The notes: a model not told the origin generated them from the letters alone. 64,000 nucleotides of DNA from Hermatobates lingyangjiaoensis (GCA_026182355.1 JAPFBL010000377.1:186001-250000), one strand, 5' to 3'. Shown: positions 45,943 to 58,489, numbered from the stretch's first letter. Numbers and translations: made by a program.

Positions 45943-46290
45943 TTGCATATGAATTGTCATAGGGCTTCCGTTGGGCAACGCAAAAACCTATTCATTGCTT
46001 TCCAAGCTAATTCTCATGGTCTTGACTTTAATCACTGCTTCCGTGTCCAAGTCGTTAATCAGATCCTTGAACCTTTCTCCCAGGTAACTTCACAGCTTCA
46101 GAGCAGGCACTCGTTTGTCTCCTTGGTGCTCGCAAGGACCTTGAGATCCTGGCTTCAATCTGCACCGTTAATTTTTTTTTATTTTATTTTCTTTTTATTG
46201 GTTTTATTTATTTATGTATTTTTTTGCCCATATGTTATTTCTAGTTTTTTTTGCATTATTGAGTTATATATATACTCGTATTATACATGA
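45943..46290 (+). pseudogene. Possible PLE endonuclease tail
   Basis: The frame reads RASVGQRKNLFIAFQANSHG then LDFNHCFRVQVVNQILEPFS. The H-G-(L/I)-D-F pattern is compatible with PLE endonuclease ends, and a hammerhead follows at the right distance. The match is weak; the last third is T-rich and not coding-like. Confidence 0.35.
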
Positions 46291-46308
46291 TTTTAATATA
46301 GTTTTAAC

Positions 46309-46339
46309 CTGAAGATGACCAATGTATGGTCGAAAGCTT
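46309..46339 (+). ncRNA. Hammerhead ribozyme-like motif, AGCU family (intact)
   Basis: CTGAAGA, extra T, stem II GACCA/UGGUC, GAAA, palindrome AGCU, cleavage U. Stem I AAC (46306-46308) pairs with GUU (46340-46342). Confidence 0.75.
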
Positions 46340-46418
46340 GTTCCTTTTTAGTGTATCGTGTTTTTAATATAGTTTTAATATCATTTAGTTTTATCAGTAG
46401 TTTTGCTTGTGTGTTTAC

Positions 46419-46553
46419 ATGTCTCTGGCCAATTATCTATGGAAATTACCTCTAGAGCAACGGACGATTGTACGAAAAATAGAGGCTATCAGTAGAAAGG
46501 TCGTTAATGCAGAGGCTGCTGCACATTTTAATTCCATATATATAGATAGATAG
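46419..46553 (+). pseudogene. PLE 5' coding head, truncated at TA/TAGA repeat
   Basis: The frame MSLANYLWKLPLEQRTIVRK then IEAISRKVVNAEAAAHFNSI ends in a TATATAGATAG repeat and a stop. It starts 80 bases after the hammerhead. Its layout and length match the head at 24261-24385, including a final F-N-x-I-Y-I. Confidence 0.5.
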
Positions 46554-46555
46554 TA

Positions 46556-49023
46556 CATTTATAACATTTATGCATTATACCATTATCTTAAAATAAAAAC
46601 AGAAACCTCAGTGTCCTGTTCCTTTTGACTTTCTAGGTCGTACTTTAGATTCAACAAGATTGAGGACCTCTGATCAACAACATAATTTAGTAATAAGGTA
46701 ATTTCTGCGTTATCATATTGCTGCTCTCAATTATTAGCTCCGGATGTTTCATAAAACATAAATTGTTGTATTAATTTATAAAAAGAAAGACTAAAATCGT
46801 AACACGTACAATTGTGGGGTATTTAATTTCTGACGTAATTACCAATCGTTATTAATGGCATGCATTATTTACTTCTACTCTGCTGTGATTGGGTTTAAGG
46901 AAAGTGATATTTCTGCTCTGGTGTTAGTACGTTAACTCCTGGAATATGAAACTGGTTGTTCATGTCGTAAACTTGACGTCTTTCTCTGGAAGCTTGTGAG
47001 GTAAAAGCAGGGACCCTTAAACATCACCTCAGCAATAAAGTTAGCGTCCCTAACTCTACCTGTATTAGAAAGTAAACACATTTGTTATGGCGTTCTGGAA
47101 AACAACCTAACGTTTTAGTACCCATATATAGCCAATAACACAATTACTATTTACATTACCTCTTATAACTGAATTCCAAATATTCATTTATCGATTTTTA
47201 GTTTACTATAGAAGTAAATTTAGTAGACATCAAATTGTTGATTGAAATTATCTGATTGATTTTTCTGTGTTACTCTCAATAATCAATTTGTCATATTTTG
47301 CTGATCATATCTGCCACGGTTTATTGCAGAATGGGTCCACTATTTAACAGGTTGCATCATGTAATAGATTAGAATACAATTTGAAATATAATTAATAGTT
47401 TAACAATTGGGTATTACCAGTTCAACAGAAAGATTTTGAGCGTTGTAAAGAAAATCTGGAGTGGCCTACAATCAATTTTACTATAGGTTAACATGATATT
47501 ATACTTCTTGGATATATTATTTATAGTATAATGTCCCATTTAGGCTTAATATATTCTCCACTATGATTCCAATTTTTGTATAAAATATCAATTTGATCCA
47601 TTAAAGGCCGTAGCGTGATTAGATATACACTTGGATTAACACTCACCCAAGATTCTGGACCAAAGAGTGGTAACAAGCTTTGCTAAAATACTCACTCACC
47701 TACCCACCCACGCACATATTCCGCTCATGCGTGGAATAAGTAAGTGTGTTGTTACCGCTAAGCGTAAGTGTGTCGTGTTTTTAACAATCACTCATTTTTC
47801 TTTAAGCGCATAACACTGGGCTGAAACTGCATTAAAAAACCTATATATTGTTTTACACAAATTTGTTAGAGTAGCTATCTATACATAAGTACCTATAGTC
47901 ACAAACAAGGTTTGAACCCCATCATCCTGTGTTGACCTTTATACGCACCAAGCCATATTTCAGGACATATCGTTTTTAAATCAAGTCAGGTTGTCTTTTT
48001 ACGATTTGCCCTTTAGCCGTCGCATGTATACATGGCGACGCCCAAGGTGGACCACGCGGAGGCGGGCAACTCGATACTACTCGCGCAACAGTATATTTAC
48101 ATCGCGAAACGGTTTTAACTGGGTACGAATGATATTTCGGAGCAAAAAGGAAGATCCCATGTAACATAACTAGGTCAGACTTTGTCTGATACATTATACA
48201 TTTTACTTTCTTTTTTTTTACATTAAACTATAGGTAATGTCCTAGGGTGATTTAACCCGGTTTTTAACAATGAACCCCATCATCCACAAAAATCGTTATG
48301 TCAATGTTATTTATTACATTGTAACTGAGAGAATAACATTTTCTATCGACCACGTAAGATACCAATGTCTCACTCGTATTCCACTCATCTAACTGCTATT
48401 AGGAAACAGCATTTTTTATGTATTACAAAAATTACACCTCAGTTAATATATAGTTGGTATAAACAGTAGTGAAAAAAATTGTTGTTGCAAGTCCGCCAGC
48501 ACTGGTCAAGATCGCCGCCTCCATACCATTGTCACCCATTAATAACACCTTGGATTAATAAAAATCGTGGTGCTCCTTATATATATATTTTGAGGTAACT
48601 GTATAAAGTGAAACACATATAAACAATCACGCATATTAATACACACTTCGTAGATTCTTGACATTAAAATCTTTTTCTAAGTATCCACTTTTATTATATA
48701 TATTTTTGAAAAAAAATATTTTTAATTGTAATAATTAAGTTGTTGGTATTGGATAAGTAGAAGTTCTTTGGATTTAAAACGAAAGATTTGACTTTTACGG
48801 CACAAATGAGCTAAAGGAATTAAAAAAAAAAAAATTGTTGAAAAGGCCCTAATTTGGAGCAGCTACCTCCTTGGGCTCTCATTAGCTACCCCACTCCAAA
48901 AAGTAATTACATATTTCCATTTTTACCTTATAATTTTACTTGAAAATTACTTTACAGGGATATATAGTTAGGTTAATTAACAGTTATATTTTCTACGCTC
49001 TTCGAGTATATCAAAGAGCAGAC
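46556..49023. other. Intergenic stretch, nothing assigned
   Basis: AT-rich overall. A small GC-rich part at 47995-48120 carries GCCCGCCTCC-type sequence on the minus strand, similar to 43426-43450. No gene is recognised. Confidence 0.45.
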
Positions 49024-49569
49024 AGCTATTGATTTTGTGTTGTGTAAATGATTTTTTGTTATCGATCTTGTGATTCTCTATGAGTTAAGAAGCTATTGAT
49101 CTTGTGTTGTGTAAATGATTTTTGTTATCGATCTCGTGATTCTCCATGAGTTAAGAAGCTATTGATTTTGTGTTATGTAAATGATTTTTGTTATCGATCT
49201 CGTGATTCTCTATGAGTTAAGAAGCTATTGATTTTGTGTTGTGTAAATGATTTTTGTTATCGATCTCGTGATTCTCCATGAGTTAAGAAGCTATTGATTT
49301 TGTGTTGTGTAAATGATTTTTGTTATCGATCCCGTGATTCTCAATGAGTTAAGAAGCTATTGATTTTGTGTTATGTAAATGATTTTTGTTATCGATCCCG
49401 TGATTCTCAATGAGTTAAGAAGCTATTGATTTTGTGTTGTGTAAATGATTTTTGTTATCGATCTCGTGATTCTCAATGAGTTAAGAAGCTATTGATCTTG
49501 TGTTATGTAAATGATTTTTGTTATCGATCTTGTGATTCTCGATGAGTTAAGAAGCTATTGATTTTTTTT
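49024..49569. repeat. 66 bp minisatellite, eight full units
   Basis: Unit starts (AGCTATTGAT) lie at 49024, 49091, 49157, 49223, 49289, 49355, 49421, 49487 and a partial at 49553. Units differ by only 1-4 bases. Each holds TTGTTATCGATC and CATGAGTTAAGA-type blocks. Confidence 0.95.
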
Positions 49570-49921
49570 GTAACTTTCTTTAATGGTAGTTAATTTATTA
49601 ATTTTGTTTGTTCAAAAAAACCCGAAGTTTTATCAGTAAAAAATATTACTCTTCAAATTAAACAATCTTCCAGTAATTCTGCAACTATCCCAATTAGATG
49701 ACCACTCAAAGGAGGCTCTGGAATTGAAATGGTCATATTATGATGACGACCTTGTTTCTCTCAAAAATAGTCTCGTTCTAGGTTTTTCTCACATTGAAGA
49801 ACAATCAGAAGTAGTTTTCTATCCTGTTTCTATTAGTTTATAAATGTTCAGTTGTTGCTTTGAATTAATATTAAACATATAATATACCGTTTTGACCTCG
49901 CACACTGCTGCTGTGCTTTCG

Positions 49922-49950
49922 GACCGGTTTCGGGTGTCACCCATCTTCAA
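49922..49950 (-). ncRNA. Hammerhead-like motif, CCGG family (C3 to U)
   Basis: TTGAAGA, extra T, stem II GGGU/ACCC, GAAA, palindrome ACCGGU, cleavage C. Stem I starts UUG/CGA and is then mismatched. Confidence 0.45.
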
Positions 49951-50299
49951 CAAGAACTGATCTAAGGAATCCTATCTTTCAGATTACATAACCTACCTAC
50001 TATCCCAATGCTGCCTAGATTTTATTATTTACATAATAATAAAATATTATTTACCCGAAACATAAAGAATCGGGTAATCTAATAAATGAACAAGTAAATC
50101 ATCAAAGCGATATATTATTTAAACCCTTAAAGAAAATGAAGCGGCGACTTGACAGACTTGACAAAACGAAAATAATAGAAAAAGAATTAGACTAAAAATA
50201 AAATAGAATTAAAATAATTAAATAATAAAATCTAGTCAGCATTGGGATAGTAGGTAGGTTATATAATCAGAAAGGTAGGATTCCTTAGATCAGTTCTTG

Positions 50300-50328
50300 T
50301 TGAAGATGGGTGACACCCGAAACCGGTC
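50300..50328 (+). ncRNA. Hammerhead-like motif, CCGG family (C3 to U, long stem I)
   Basis: As the facing copy, but stem I pairs over eight bases: AGUUCUUG (50292-50299) with CGAGAGCU (50329-50336), two of them wobbles. Confidence 0.55.
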
Positions 50329-50388
50329 CGAGAGCTACAGCAGCAGTGTGCGATGTAAGACGATATATTATATGTTTAATATTAATAA

Positions 50389-53104
50389 TACTAACCTCTG
50401 TGGTAATGACGAAATGCATGTTGCTTTGAAGTTTATATGAAAGTGAACGTACTTCAGGTTACGCGTAAGCCTGTCTTTTATGATAGTATCATAGTTTTGA
50501 GCTTGAGCACAACTAAATGGTGGATAAATTTCATTACTTTTCTAAGGAGTCAATTTTCTTCCCGATTATTTGTTTAGCAACAATATTTTTAATGTATGTG
50601 AAATTTTAAAAAAAAACCTATACATAAATATATCTACTGTAATAAGTTGTATTATTTGATTGTTTGTTTACACATTCGAATATTTTAGACGTATAACTTC
50701 CTATCTATACATGTTCTGAAACTATATGACTCAAGAGTGTTTGGATATGTGTAAGTTATTTAGTTTTCCACTAAAAAAAGAAAGCTCACCATCATTTCAT
50801 ATATACCATCTTTTCCTAACTAATACGCCAATTCTTTTGTTTAAAGAAAAATTGATAAAACACTTCGAATTTTGTAAGGTCTTATGTTATTTACATTGTA
50901 GAGTACATGTTATTTACCACAGCAGTCAGATGAATGAAGTTCATTTTTTACAGAAAATGGAGCCCCATAGTCTAGATTGTTTTTATGCAATATTATATTA
51001 TGGAAAAGTCACTTTCTATGACCAAAATGTTATATTATACCAAACTTTTTCCTACTAAACTACTAGATCTAGAGCGTTGACATTTTTGAGGTATTATGGA
51101 ACTCACAGAAACTATAACTGAAAGGAACCACAAAGTTTTAAAAAATCGAGAAAGGTATTTTTTTGCCATGAAATGTAAAAATTTTTTGACTTATTATTGA
51201 TTCCAAAATCTTGTGGATAATAGAATAGAGAGCACACCGATTGACTGATTGTAATGAAATTTTAACCAAAAATAGAACATTTTGAGTTGATTGAATATTT
51301 TTTTTTAAAATTACCCGTACGGAAACGAATGTTGTGGTAAATTATGTGACCTGAGAAAATTTAACGTTTATGCTAAACAGTTAACTGTAAAAAAATTAAA
51401 TTTTGCCAAAAACTTCAACCTGATTGTAGCAGTTCATAAAAAAAAATCATTAAATTTTGATTACCACAAATAGCAATATAACTATGAAAACTGAAAAAAT
51501 GAAACTGAGAAATCAGGACTACTATATTTACCTACTACATTTGTCAGGTTTGTTTACATGACTCAACGTCAAGTAAAAGAAAATAAAATTGTTTAAACTT
51601 TATCATAATAAGTTTGAAGAAAAGCGTTTTAAAGATTATTGAACTTAAAAGACAAAAGAAGATAATGAAAATAAATAAATATATTTATAAAAAAATGATA
51701 TAGATAACTTTATTTAAGCCAAGTTTTTACTGTTGGATTGTTAATTTAATTTAGAAAAAAAAAAGTTCAATCTATTATTTACGCGCTCTGACTATCGTTT
51801 AATTAAGGCAAAATAATGAAATATTCTATTTGTGTTAAGGAAAATTTAAATTCATTTGGATATCGAGTATCAATTTAAATTTGAATATTAAAATGTTTTT
51901 CTTACTTAAAGATTAACTTTCTTTTTTCCCTTTTTAATGAAAAAGTAATCAACAATTCTAGAACTGGGAATTATTATTGTACAATTGTAATTTTTTTTTA
52001 TCGAAAGCTTTAGATAAATGGCATCCGGAGAGAAAACCTTTAGGGAATCTAATCATTAAAAGGATGGAATCAGGGAATTAAACTAATTGGATTCGTTCCA
52101 GTTTACGCAAATAAGCCTTTCCCTTCTGCAATGACGTTTTTTTTTTTTATTTTGACCAACAAGAATTTCTGTTGAAGAGTAAATTGCTATCCACAAATTA
52201 AAAAGGTTTGCAAAATCAGCTCCGGTTGATTACATTTGTTGATATTCGTTATTAGGGAATTAAAGTGTGTATGTTGTTATTAATCTTCATTATTAATATA
52301 GAAAACGAAAAAATTATTTTACTTTGTTGACCAACTTCCGATAAGGTTATTATTTTTTTTTATATTTCTGTTTAATACCATTGATTCATATTTCGATAGG
52401 GATTCACCAGTGATGGAAAATTATAAATATTAAATTTATTTCACTAAATACATCTTTTAGTCTCTTAATCGCTGTTGGAAAACGTGATACCTTCTTTTTA
52501 ATTAGCATTTTCGTAAAAAATCTAATTTAAAATATTTGGTATTCTCTTCAATGAAATATAGGGAGCCAATAAAATAAAAAATAGAGTCAAAGAGATAATG
52601 AAATTAAATTAAATATCACAAAGAAAAAAGTAAAAAAGAACCATAGCATTAGGAAGGAAGAAAGAGAAAAAATGCTCATAAAACAAAATAAGAAGTAAAC
52701 TAAAGAAACAGCAAAGGGAGAGAAAATTGATCTTGAGATAACACTAAGAAAATATAAGTATTAAAGACAAAATTTACGTAAAAAAAATGAAAAAAGTTAG
52801 AAAAATTGAAAATTTTGATCGTAAATCTGATATAATTAGCTGAAGAATATATCGCACTCAAGAAACAAACAAGGACTGCCTAAGAAGCTTTTAAAGTGGT
52901 ACGAGTGTGTGTTATTAAAAAATGAATGTATTGGGAATTGACATCATGATTGGGTGGGTTGTAGGATGTTTGGATCCAAAGCAATCATTAAAATAGAGAT
53001 CGTGAAGATTAGATTGGCAATCAAATATCATAATCAATCAATTTTGATGCAAACTATTACGTTGATCAAGATATACTCTGAATCATTCTTACACTGACTA
53101 TATA
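50389..53104. other. Intergenic stretch, nothing assigned
   Basis: Very AT-rich with many A and T runs. A 110-codon frame at 50726-51058 has no recognisable features and its composition matches the background. Confidence 0.45.
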
Positions 53105-53689
53105 CAGTGGGGTAGAAACTATTTTTGCCGCCCGGGGAGATCGTAAGATTTGCCCCCCTCCCCGGCTGCCTGTTGATAATCCATTAACCTTCAAAATGAC
53201 AGAAATGCTTCAAAATATTTATTTTTATGGAATTACAATCAAGGGATTAATTTTAGACTGCTGTTAGTAGTCCCAGACTTTCATTTTATTATAGTACTCC
53301 TATACATATACAGTTATCATCAAAGAAAACCAAAGATTTTTCAAAAACAAAAACGTATAATCAAATAATAAAAAAATTATTAAATAATTATATTAAATTA
53401 ACTGGCTACGCAAACAAATATAATAAACTTTTAACCACTTGAAGAAAAATAATTTTGAAGAATTTGAAATACATTTATTTTTAATTTGCGAATATTATAG
53501 TTGAAAAAAACAGAATTACACACATAAAACATAAAAACAATTACGACCTTAAAAACTAATTTTGGTATAAAATTTTAGATTTTTAGTTAGGTTTTTATGA
53601 TTTTAATTTTTTCTATTTCTATGTTTACTCCCTCAAAATACCGCCCACTGACACAAGCCACCCCGCCCCCCTCCTTGCTACGTCACTAG
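53105..53689. mobile_element. Short hAT-like non-autonomous element
   Basis: The left end CAGTGGGGTAGAAAC and the right end (complement CTAGTGACGTAGCAAGG) fit the CAGTGGCGTAGC type. G/C runs sit just inside both ends (GCCGCCCGGGG; CCCCGCCCCCC) around an AT-rich interior. The target duplication is unclear. Confidence 0.6.
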
Positions 53690-54479
53690 ATATACAACGT
53701 AGTAACGTAGTGGAAGTAACGTAGATGGCAGACCCACGTAGAATGGTTCCATCTAGTTCAGTCTAACGGATAAAACAGATAAGGTAAAATGACGGATAAG
53801 GTTGATAATAGGACATGTGAGGCAGTTATGCCTTCAATACTGCTTACTACTTGCCGCAGCACGTATAGAAGGATATTATTTGAAGGTTATGTGAGAAAAG
53901 ATGTTACCAAATCAGGTTTACGTAACCTCCTAAAAGGTATATGGTATGATTTGATGAAGTTTTACTCAGGTGTGGATTTACACAGTAATAACACAGACTA
54001 GTCACCGATGTGGTCTTTTTGGTGTTGGGGTAAGGCGTAACTGTAATCTCAAATACTGAATGAGCAGTAGGAACAGCATCACTTTGGAAGTCAGGTCGTC
54101 TGCATACTAAATGTTTGCTTGTGTCTTAGGTCCTTTAATCGGTAAGCTCCAGTCAGTAGAGTCTCTATCAATTGACAAGTATGTAAAATCAATTTGAAAT
54201 TTCAGTACTTCACTGAGGCCAGAACGTGTGAAATTCAATACTGCCATAGCATTGTATTTGGAGTCTATTCAGTTCCTGTCATTGTCAGTACGTTCATCTG
54301 TCTTTATCAGTAAAAACGCTATATATAGAAAAATTGTATTATTTATACTAGACTACCAGTGAACCTTTGTGTCACTCAGAAATTATAACAATAGGTACTG
54401 AACTTAATTCACTGAACATGGTTGACAGGGATAATTTTGATTGTTGTTTCATGTTATCAAGGCATGGGCGACTGGCTCC

Positions 54480-54760
54480 CCTGGATCCATGCCTTTACTT
54501 TATTACCGTTATTTATATTATTCAAATTTAAAAATTAAAAAAAATGTTTTGTTACGTTTATTTTTAATATATTTCTGCTACTGTCATCGGCGAGCACGCA
54601 AGCCAGTGAGCTAACCTGGCTCCATGCCTTTAGTTTATTACCAGTGTTTATATTACATAAATATTAAATTTAAAAAAAATTGTTACATTTATATATAATA
54701 TATTTGTACTACTGTCATCGGCGAGCACGCAAGACACTTGCTACCCTGGCTCCAATTTTG
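54480..54760. repeat. Tandem duplication of a SINE-head-plus-AT unit
   Basis: Two ~125 bp copies each read from GGCTCCATGCCTTTA-like sequence to TACTGTCATCGGCGAGCACG. On the minus strand the unit starts GGAGCCAGGTTAGCTCACTGG, a tRNA-like head with an A box related to the SINE at 15600. Confidence 0.65.
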
Positions 54761-54894
54761 GGAATGTAGTGATAATTTCCTTTTATTTATCATTATTCAG
54801 GTAATAAATAGTATATATTTAATTTCAGGTCTCTATCTCCACGGAAAATTGGTGAATAAAAAAACAAATAAACTCAGGAACTTTATATATAGAT

Positions 54895-55140
54895 GTGTTA
54901 TCTAATCGGGATTCGGTCAAATTTTTTCTAGGTTCAAAAATCAAACTCTCATTGCCAACGTTTCGGTTTTATTTTAAAACCTTTTTTAAAGAAGAAAACC
55001 TTTCATAGATGCCTATGAAAAAGGTTTTAAAATAAAACCGAAACGTTGGCAATGAGAGTTTGATTTTTGAACCTAGAAAAAATTTGACCGAATCCCGATT
55101 AGATAACACACCTATTCTATCAAACGGTCGATATATTATT
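54895..55140. mobile_element. PLE-like palindrome, altered-core hammerhead family
   Basis: Close relative of 45268-45545: arms with AATCGGGATTCGGTC, TTGCCAACGTTTCGG and their complements, followed by TCTATCAAACGGTCGATATA. The core box is again TATGAAA. Confidence 0.7.
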
Positions 55141-55809
55141 GAATCTGTTTTATATATAGAGATAAGTACATTTTATTTTGCCAGTCATCAGTAAAGTTTA
55201 CTTTTTGATAATTTTGTAATATTACCAACCAGAAATAAGAATAGAAATGACTCTTAAATATAGCAAAGAACGACACTAAAAATCATTAACACAGGATAAT
55301 GTGGAAAACTCGATACCTGTCGGATATTTGGTATGTATGCTCTACTGAGACAGAAACATTCCGAATAAAATGTTGCAAGAGAAGTGAGAAGGATGCTTTG
55401 AGGAGGTTCCTCTCACTGATGAATAAGAGAACCACCTTGCTTGACAACAAACTTCTGAATGGTTATAAAGATAACCTAAGTCAGCTAATTAGTTAATTTG
55501 TTAGTGTGTAAAAAGCTCTTAAAGAGTAGGTTGTCAAGAGTGACTTGTTGAATGAAAGCCCCTTATAGGTATCTAGTGAAATAGAAATATTTAGGCGAGT
55601 CCTTTGAGAAGTCCTAATCCTGTAGCGCTGGTTCTACTTCCTTCTTTATGAGTGCCGTAAATAACAACTTTGATCTAATTGAAACAGCTTCACAACGCTA
55701 TACTGAATAAAAAGATGTCTTTCAAAAGTACTTACAAACATACAAGAAATTAGGGAACCAATTTGTTTCAAATCAGAGGAAAACAGAACCTAGCACACAA
55801 CCAACTAAA
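55141..55809. other. Intergenic stretch, nothing assigned
   Basis: A 65-codon plus frame (55299-55496) with DALRRFLSLMNKRTTLLDNK is not recognised. No splice sites of interest. Otherwise AT-rich. Confidence 0.4.
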
Positions 55810-56196
55810 ATATGACTCGTGCGATTGATGATTACCCACGAGAATCAATGAAATATCACCCGTGCGATTGATGATTAACCACAAGAATCACTGAAATATC
55901 ACCCGTGCAATTGATGATTACCCACAAGAATCACTGAAATATCACTCGTGCGATTGATGATTACCCACGAGAATCAACGAAATATCACCCGTGCGATTGA
56001 TGATTACCCACGAGAATCAATGAAATATCACCCGTGCGATTGATGATTACCCACAAGAATCAATGAAATATCACCCGTGCGATTGATGATTACGCACGAG
56101 AATCACTGAAATATCACCCGTGAGATTGATGATTACCCACGAGAATCAATGAAATATCACCTGTGCGATTGATGATTACGCACGAGAATCACTGAA
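55810..56196. repeat. 43 bp minisatellite, nine units
   Basis: Nine head-to-tail copies start at 55810 and recur every 43 bases without gaps, each with CGTGCGATTGATGATTAC and GAATCA(A/C)TGAA. Units differ at a few positions (CACGAG/CACAAG, ACCC/ACGC). Confidence 0.95.
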
Positions 56197-58119
56197 ATAT
56201 TCAAACAGTTTAAGAGTACTCTTTAAAAGTTTTTTTTTCGGATGTTTCCGTGATAACTATTGAGTACTATTGACAGCTACACAAAATTCAATAAATTCAG
56301 TTGGAATTTTACATTTTATCTTTTCTGCTGGTTGAAAAAAAAAGCGCTTAGCAACACATTGGAAGAGAAAAATGAACAAACTAAAAACGTCTATAATAAA
56401 AGATAAGAAATAAAAGAAAAATACTAAGGAGAAAAATAATACCAACAAATAGATAATAAATTATATTGTAAAAAAAATAAAATTTTAACAATATTAGTTG
56501 GATAGGAGTTGAATCATCAATAATAGAATTCAACCCGTATATTTAAATTCTTGCTGTTTTTTCAAATTTGTTGTTTTTCAAATTTATTCTTAATATTTTT
56601 TACATTACTTTACTTATCAATACTTAATACAAATTCATTTATTTTTTAATACGCAATCTATTTCTTTTTGTTCCTGATGTTGTTCCCGCCTATCCATGCT
56701 TCCCAGACTCTACGGGAGCGATCTTGGACGTAGCGTCACCATGCAAGCCTGCTCCTTATATAAAAATATTAAAGAGTGCTTTGTCCGTGTTTACCTTTGT
56801 CCGTTTATCAAATCTTGACAAGTTGCCATTACGGACGCTTTAATTTGATGCTATATATAGACGTGTATTAATGTATGCTCTGTTAGGCTTACTAATAACT
56901 CTCTTCTTATATATAGTGTGTTACATTTACGACTTTTTTGTTTACTGCCCCTATTTTTCTTATTTTATCGGCATGCCAATATAAACAAACGTATACAATC
57001 TATATAAGCGAATATCAAAAACAACTAGATTATAATATAATATATAATCTAATCGTTTAATAATTAAATGAGTATTTCTGTTAAATTAAAGTTTTTAATC
57101 ATCTTAAGACTTAAACATATGAAATTATTTTAATATAAAATAAATATTAATATAAGTTTTCATCAAGTAAAAACTTACAATAATTGAGCTCAATATCGTA
57201 TATTTTAATTGATTTAACTTCGATATTTTACGATGAAAATAACTAATATGAGGGAAATGCTATTAAAATTTTTTTCCTTAAAGAATGGAGACAAAATATG
57301 AAATGGATATCAAATAAATACGAAAGAATAAACAAATGTCTCACTTCAGTACAGATAAAGTAAAGAAAAATAAATAAGTTAAATTTTAGTATTATTTAAC
57401 AGTTAAATGATCTATTAAGTCCTATTTCAATTTGAAAATGTGTTACATAGATTAACAGTTCACTTAGATTCTTAGAGGAAGGTAGGAAATTTATGGAGGA
57501 ACAACAGTGGTGCTTGGTAAGGTACTATTAAAGAATATAGCCTGGAGGCCAGCTTGTTCAACAGGCCGTGCTTCCTTATTCTCAAGCACGGCGAGGGATC
57601 TCAAGTGCTGATCAAAGTAGACTTCGCTGCGGGCTTATTTTAAGTTTCAACAAAACAATGGCTCGGCCACAGGAAAACAAACGTCACACAGTAATAACAA
57701 CCTCTCCTTACAACACCTTCTAATTAACATCAGCATTTTATCTTCTTTAAAGTTACTTTTAAGCAGTTTAATACATATTCTAATATAATATTTTTATAAT
57801 ATTATTTATTTTTATTAATATATATTTTATATTTTGATAAAAATAATCATTATGGCAACTTTTAAAGTTAATTTGGCTTAACATATTCCGCTTTATAAAA
57901 GTATCAATTACCAAGTGAGTTTTTATCGGGAACATATTATATTATCGTTTCTTCCAATTGATTCACAAAATTAGAGTCATAAGTGAAGTAATTCTTGTAA
58001 GTTTGTTTAAGTGAGTAAATAACTTTATTAAAGTATGAACATAATCAACTTAGTGCTTATTTAAGTAAGTTGACTTAAAGAGCTGACATATCTTACTTAA
58101 ATATTTCAACATTAGAGAA
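56197..58119. other. Intergenic stretch, nothing assigned
   Basis: AT-rich. The part 57530-57640 is GC-balanced and contains a hairpin CCGTGCTT/AAGCACGG at ~57571-57596. No gene. Confidence 0.45.
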
Positions 58120-58260
58120 GCAGGAAAAGTCAGGTAGTCCAACCATGGTGTCCAACCACATCTTCTCTGATGACGACACATGTTGGAATATTGAAGTGAA
58201 TTAGGTCTACTTTTTCTGCATGTACTTCTTACGAAGTGTTCAACTTATGTAACTTAACGT
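58120..58260 (+). mobile_element. Decayed hammerhead-bearing fragment
   Basis: At 58167-58192: CTGATGA, extra C, stem GACA/UGUU, then GAAT instead of GAAA, and AUAUU. Related to the motif at 59298-59325. Confidence 0.45.
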
Positions 58261-58287
58261 GTTGCTCTCGTGGACCGTTTCATTTAC

Positions 58288-58334
<47 letters not shown>

Positions 58335-58339
58335 TTAAA

Positions 58340-58440
58340 ATAAACTGTGACAGATAGACAGACACATAACAAAGACTCACTTTTCAATATTTCGACCATA
58401 ATAGCGGTCTTCCTTAGGAGAAGAAGTGAATTGACGAAGG
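58340..58440 (-). mobile_element. Decayed hammerhead-bearing fragment next to TA repeat
   Basis: The minus strand has CTAAGGA, stem GACC/GGUC, GAAA and AUAUU (58385-58417): core damaged, stem II intact. A long TA run (58290-58333) lies beside it. Confidence 0.5.
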
Positions 58441-58489
58441 GATAACAGTATATATAATGATATAATATATATCATTATACCATATATAT

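Larger units (their letters stand above)
49865..50388. mobile_element. PLE-like palindrome, CCGG hammerhead family
   Basis: Arms of about 180 bp (49865-50045 and 50208-50388) share ATGCTGCCTAG / CTAGNCAGCAT and ATCTTCAAC / GTTGAAGAT. The centre is AT-rich. Both arms carry a hammerhead with C3 replaced by U (TTGAAGA). Confidence 0.75.

Noticed and set aside
50726..51058. 110-codon ORF
   Set aside because: Composition equals the AT-rich background; no motif, no neighbours, chance length is plausible.
49024..56196. CRISPR-like periodic repeats
   Set aside because: The 66 and 43 bp repeats are contiguous without unique spacers and lie in animal DNA; they are minisatellites.
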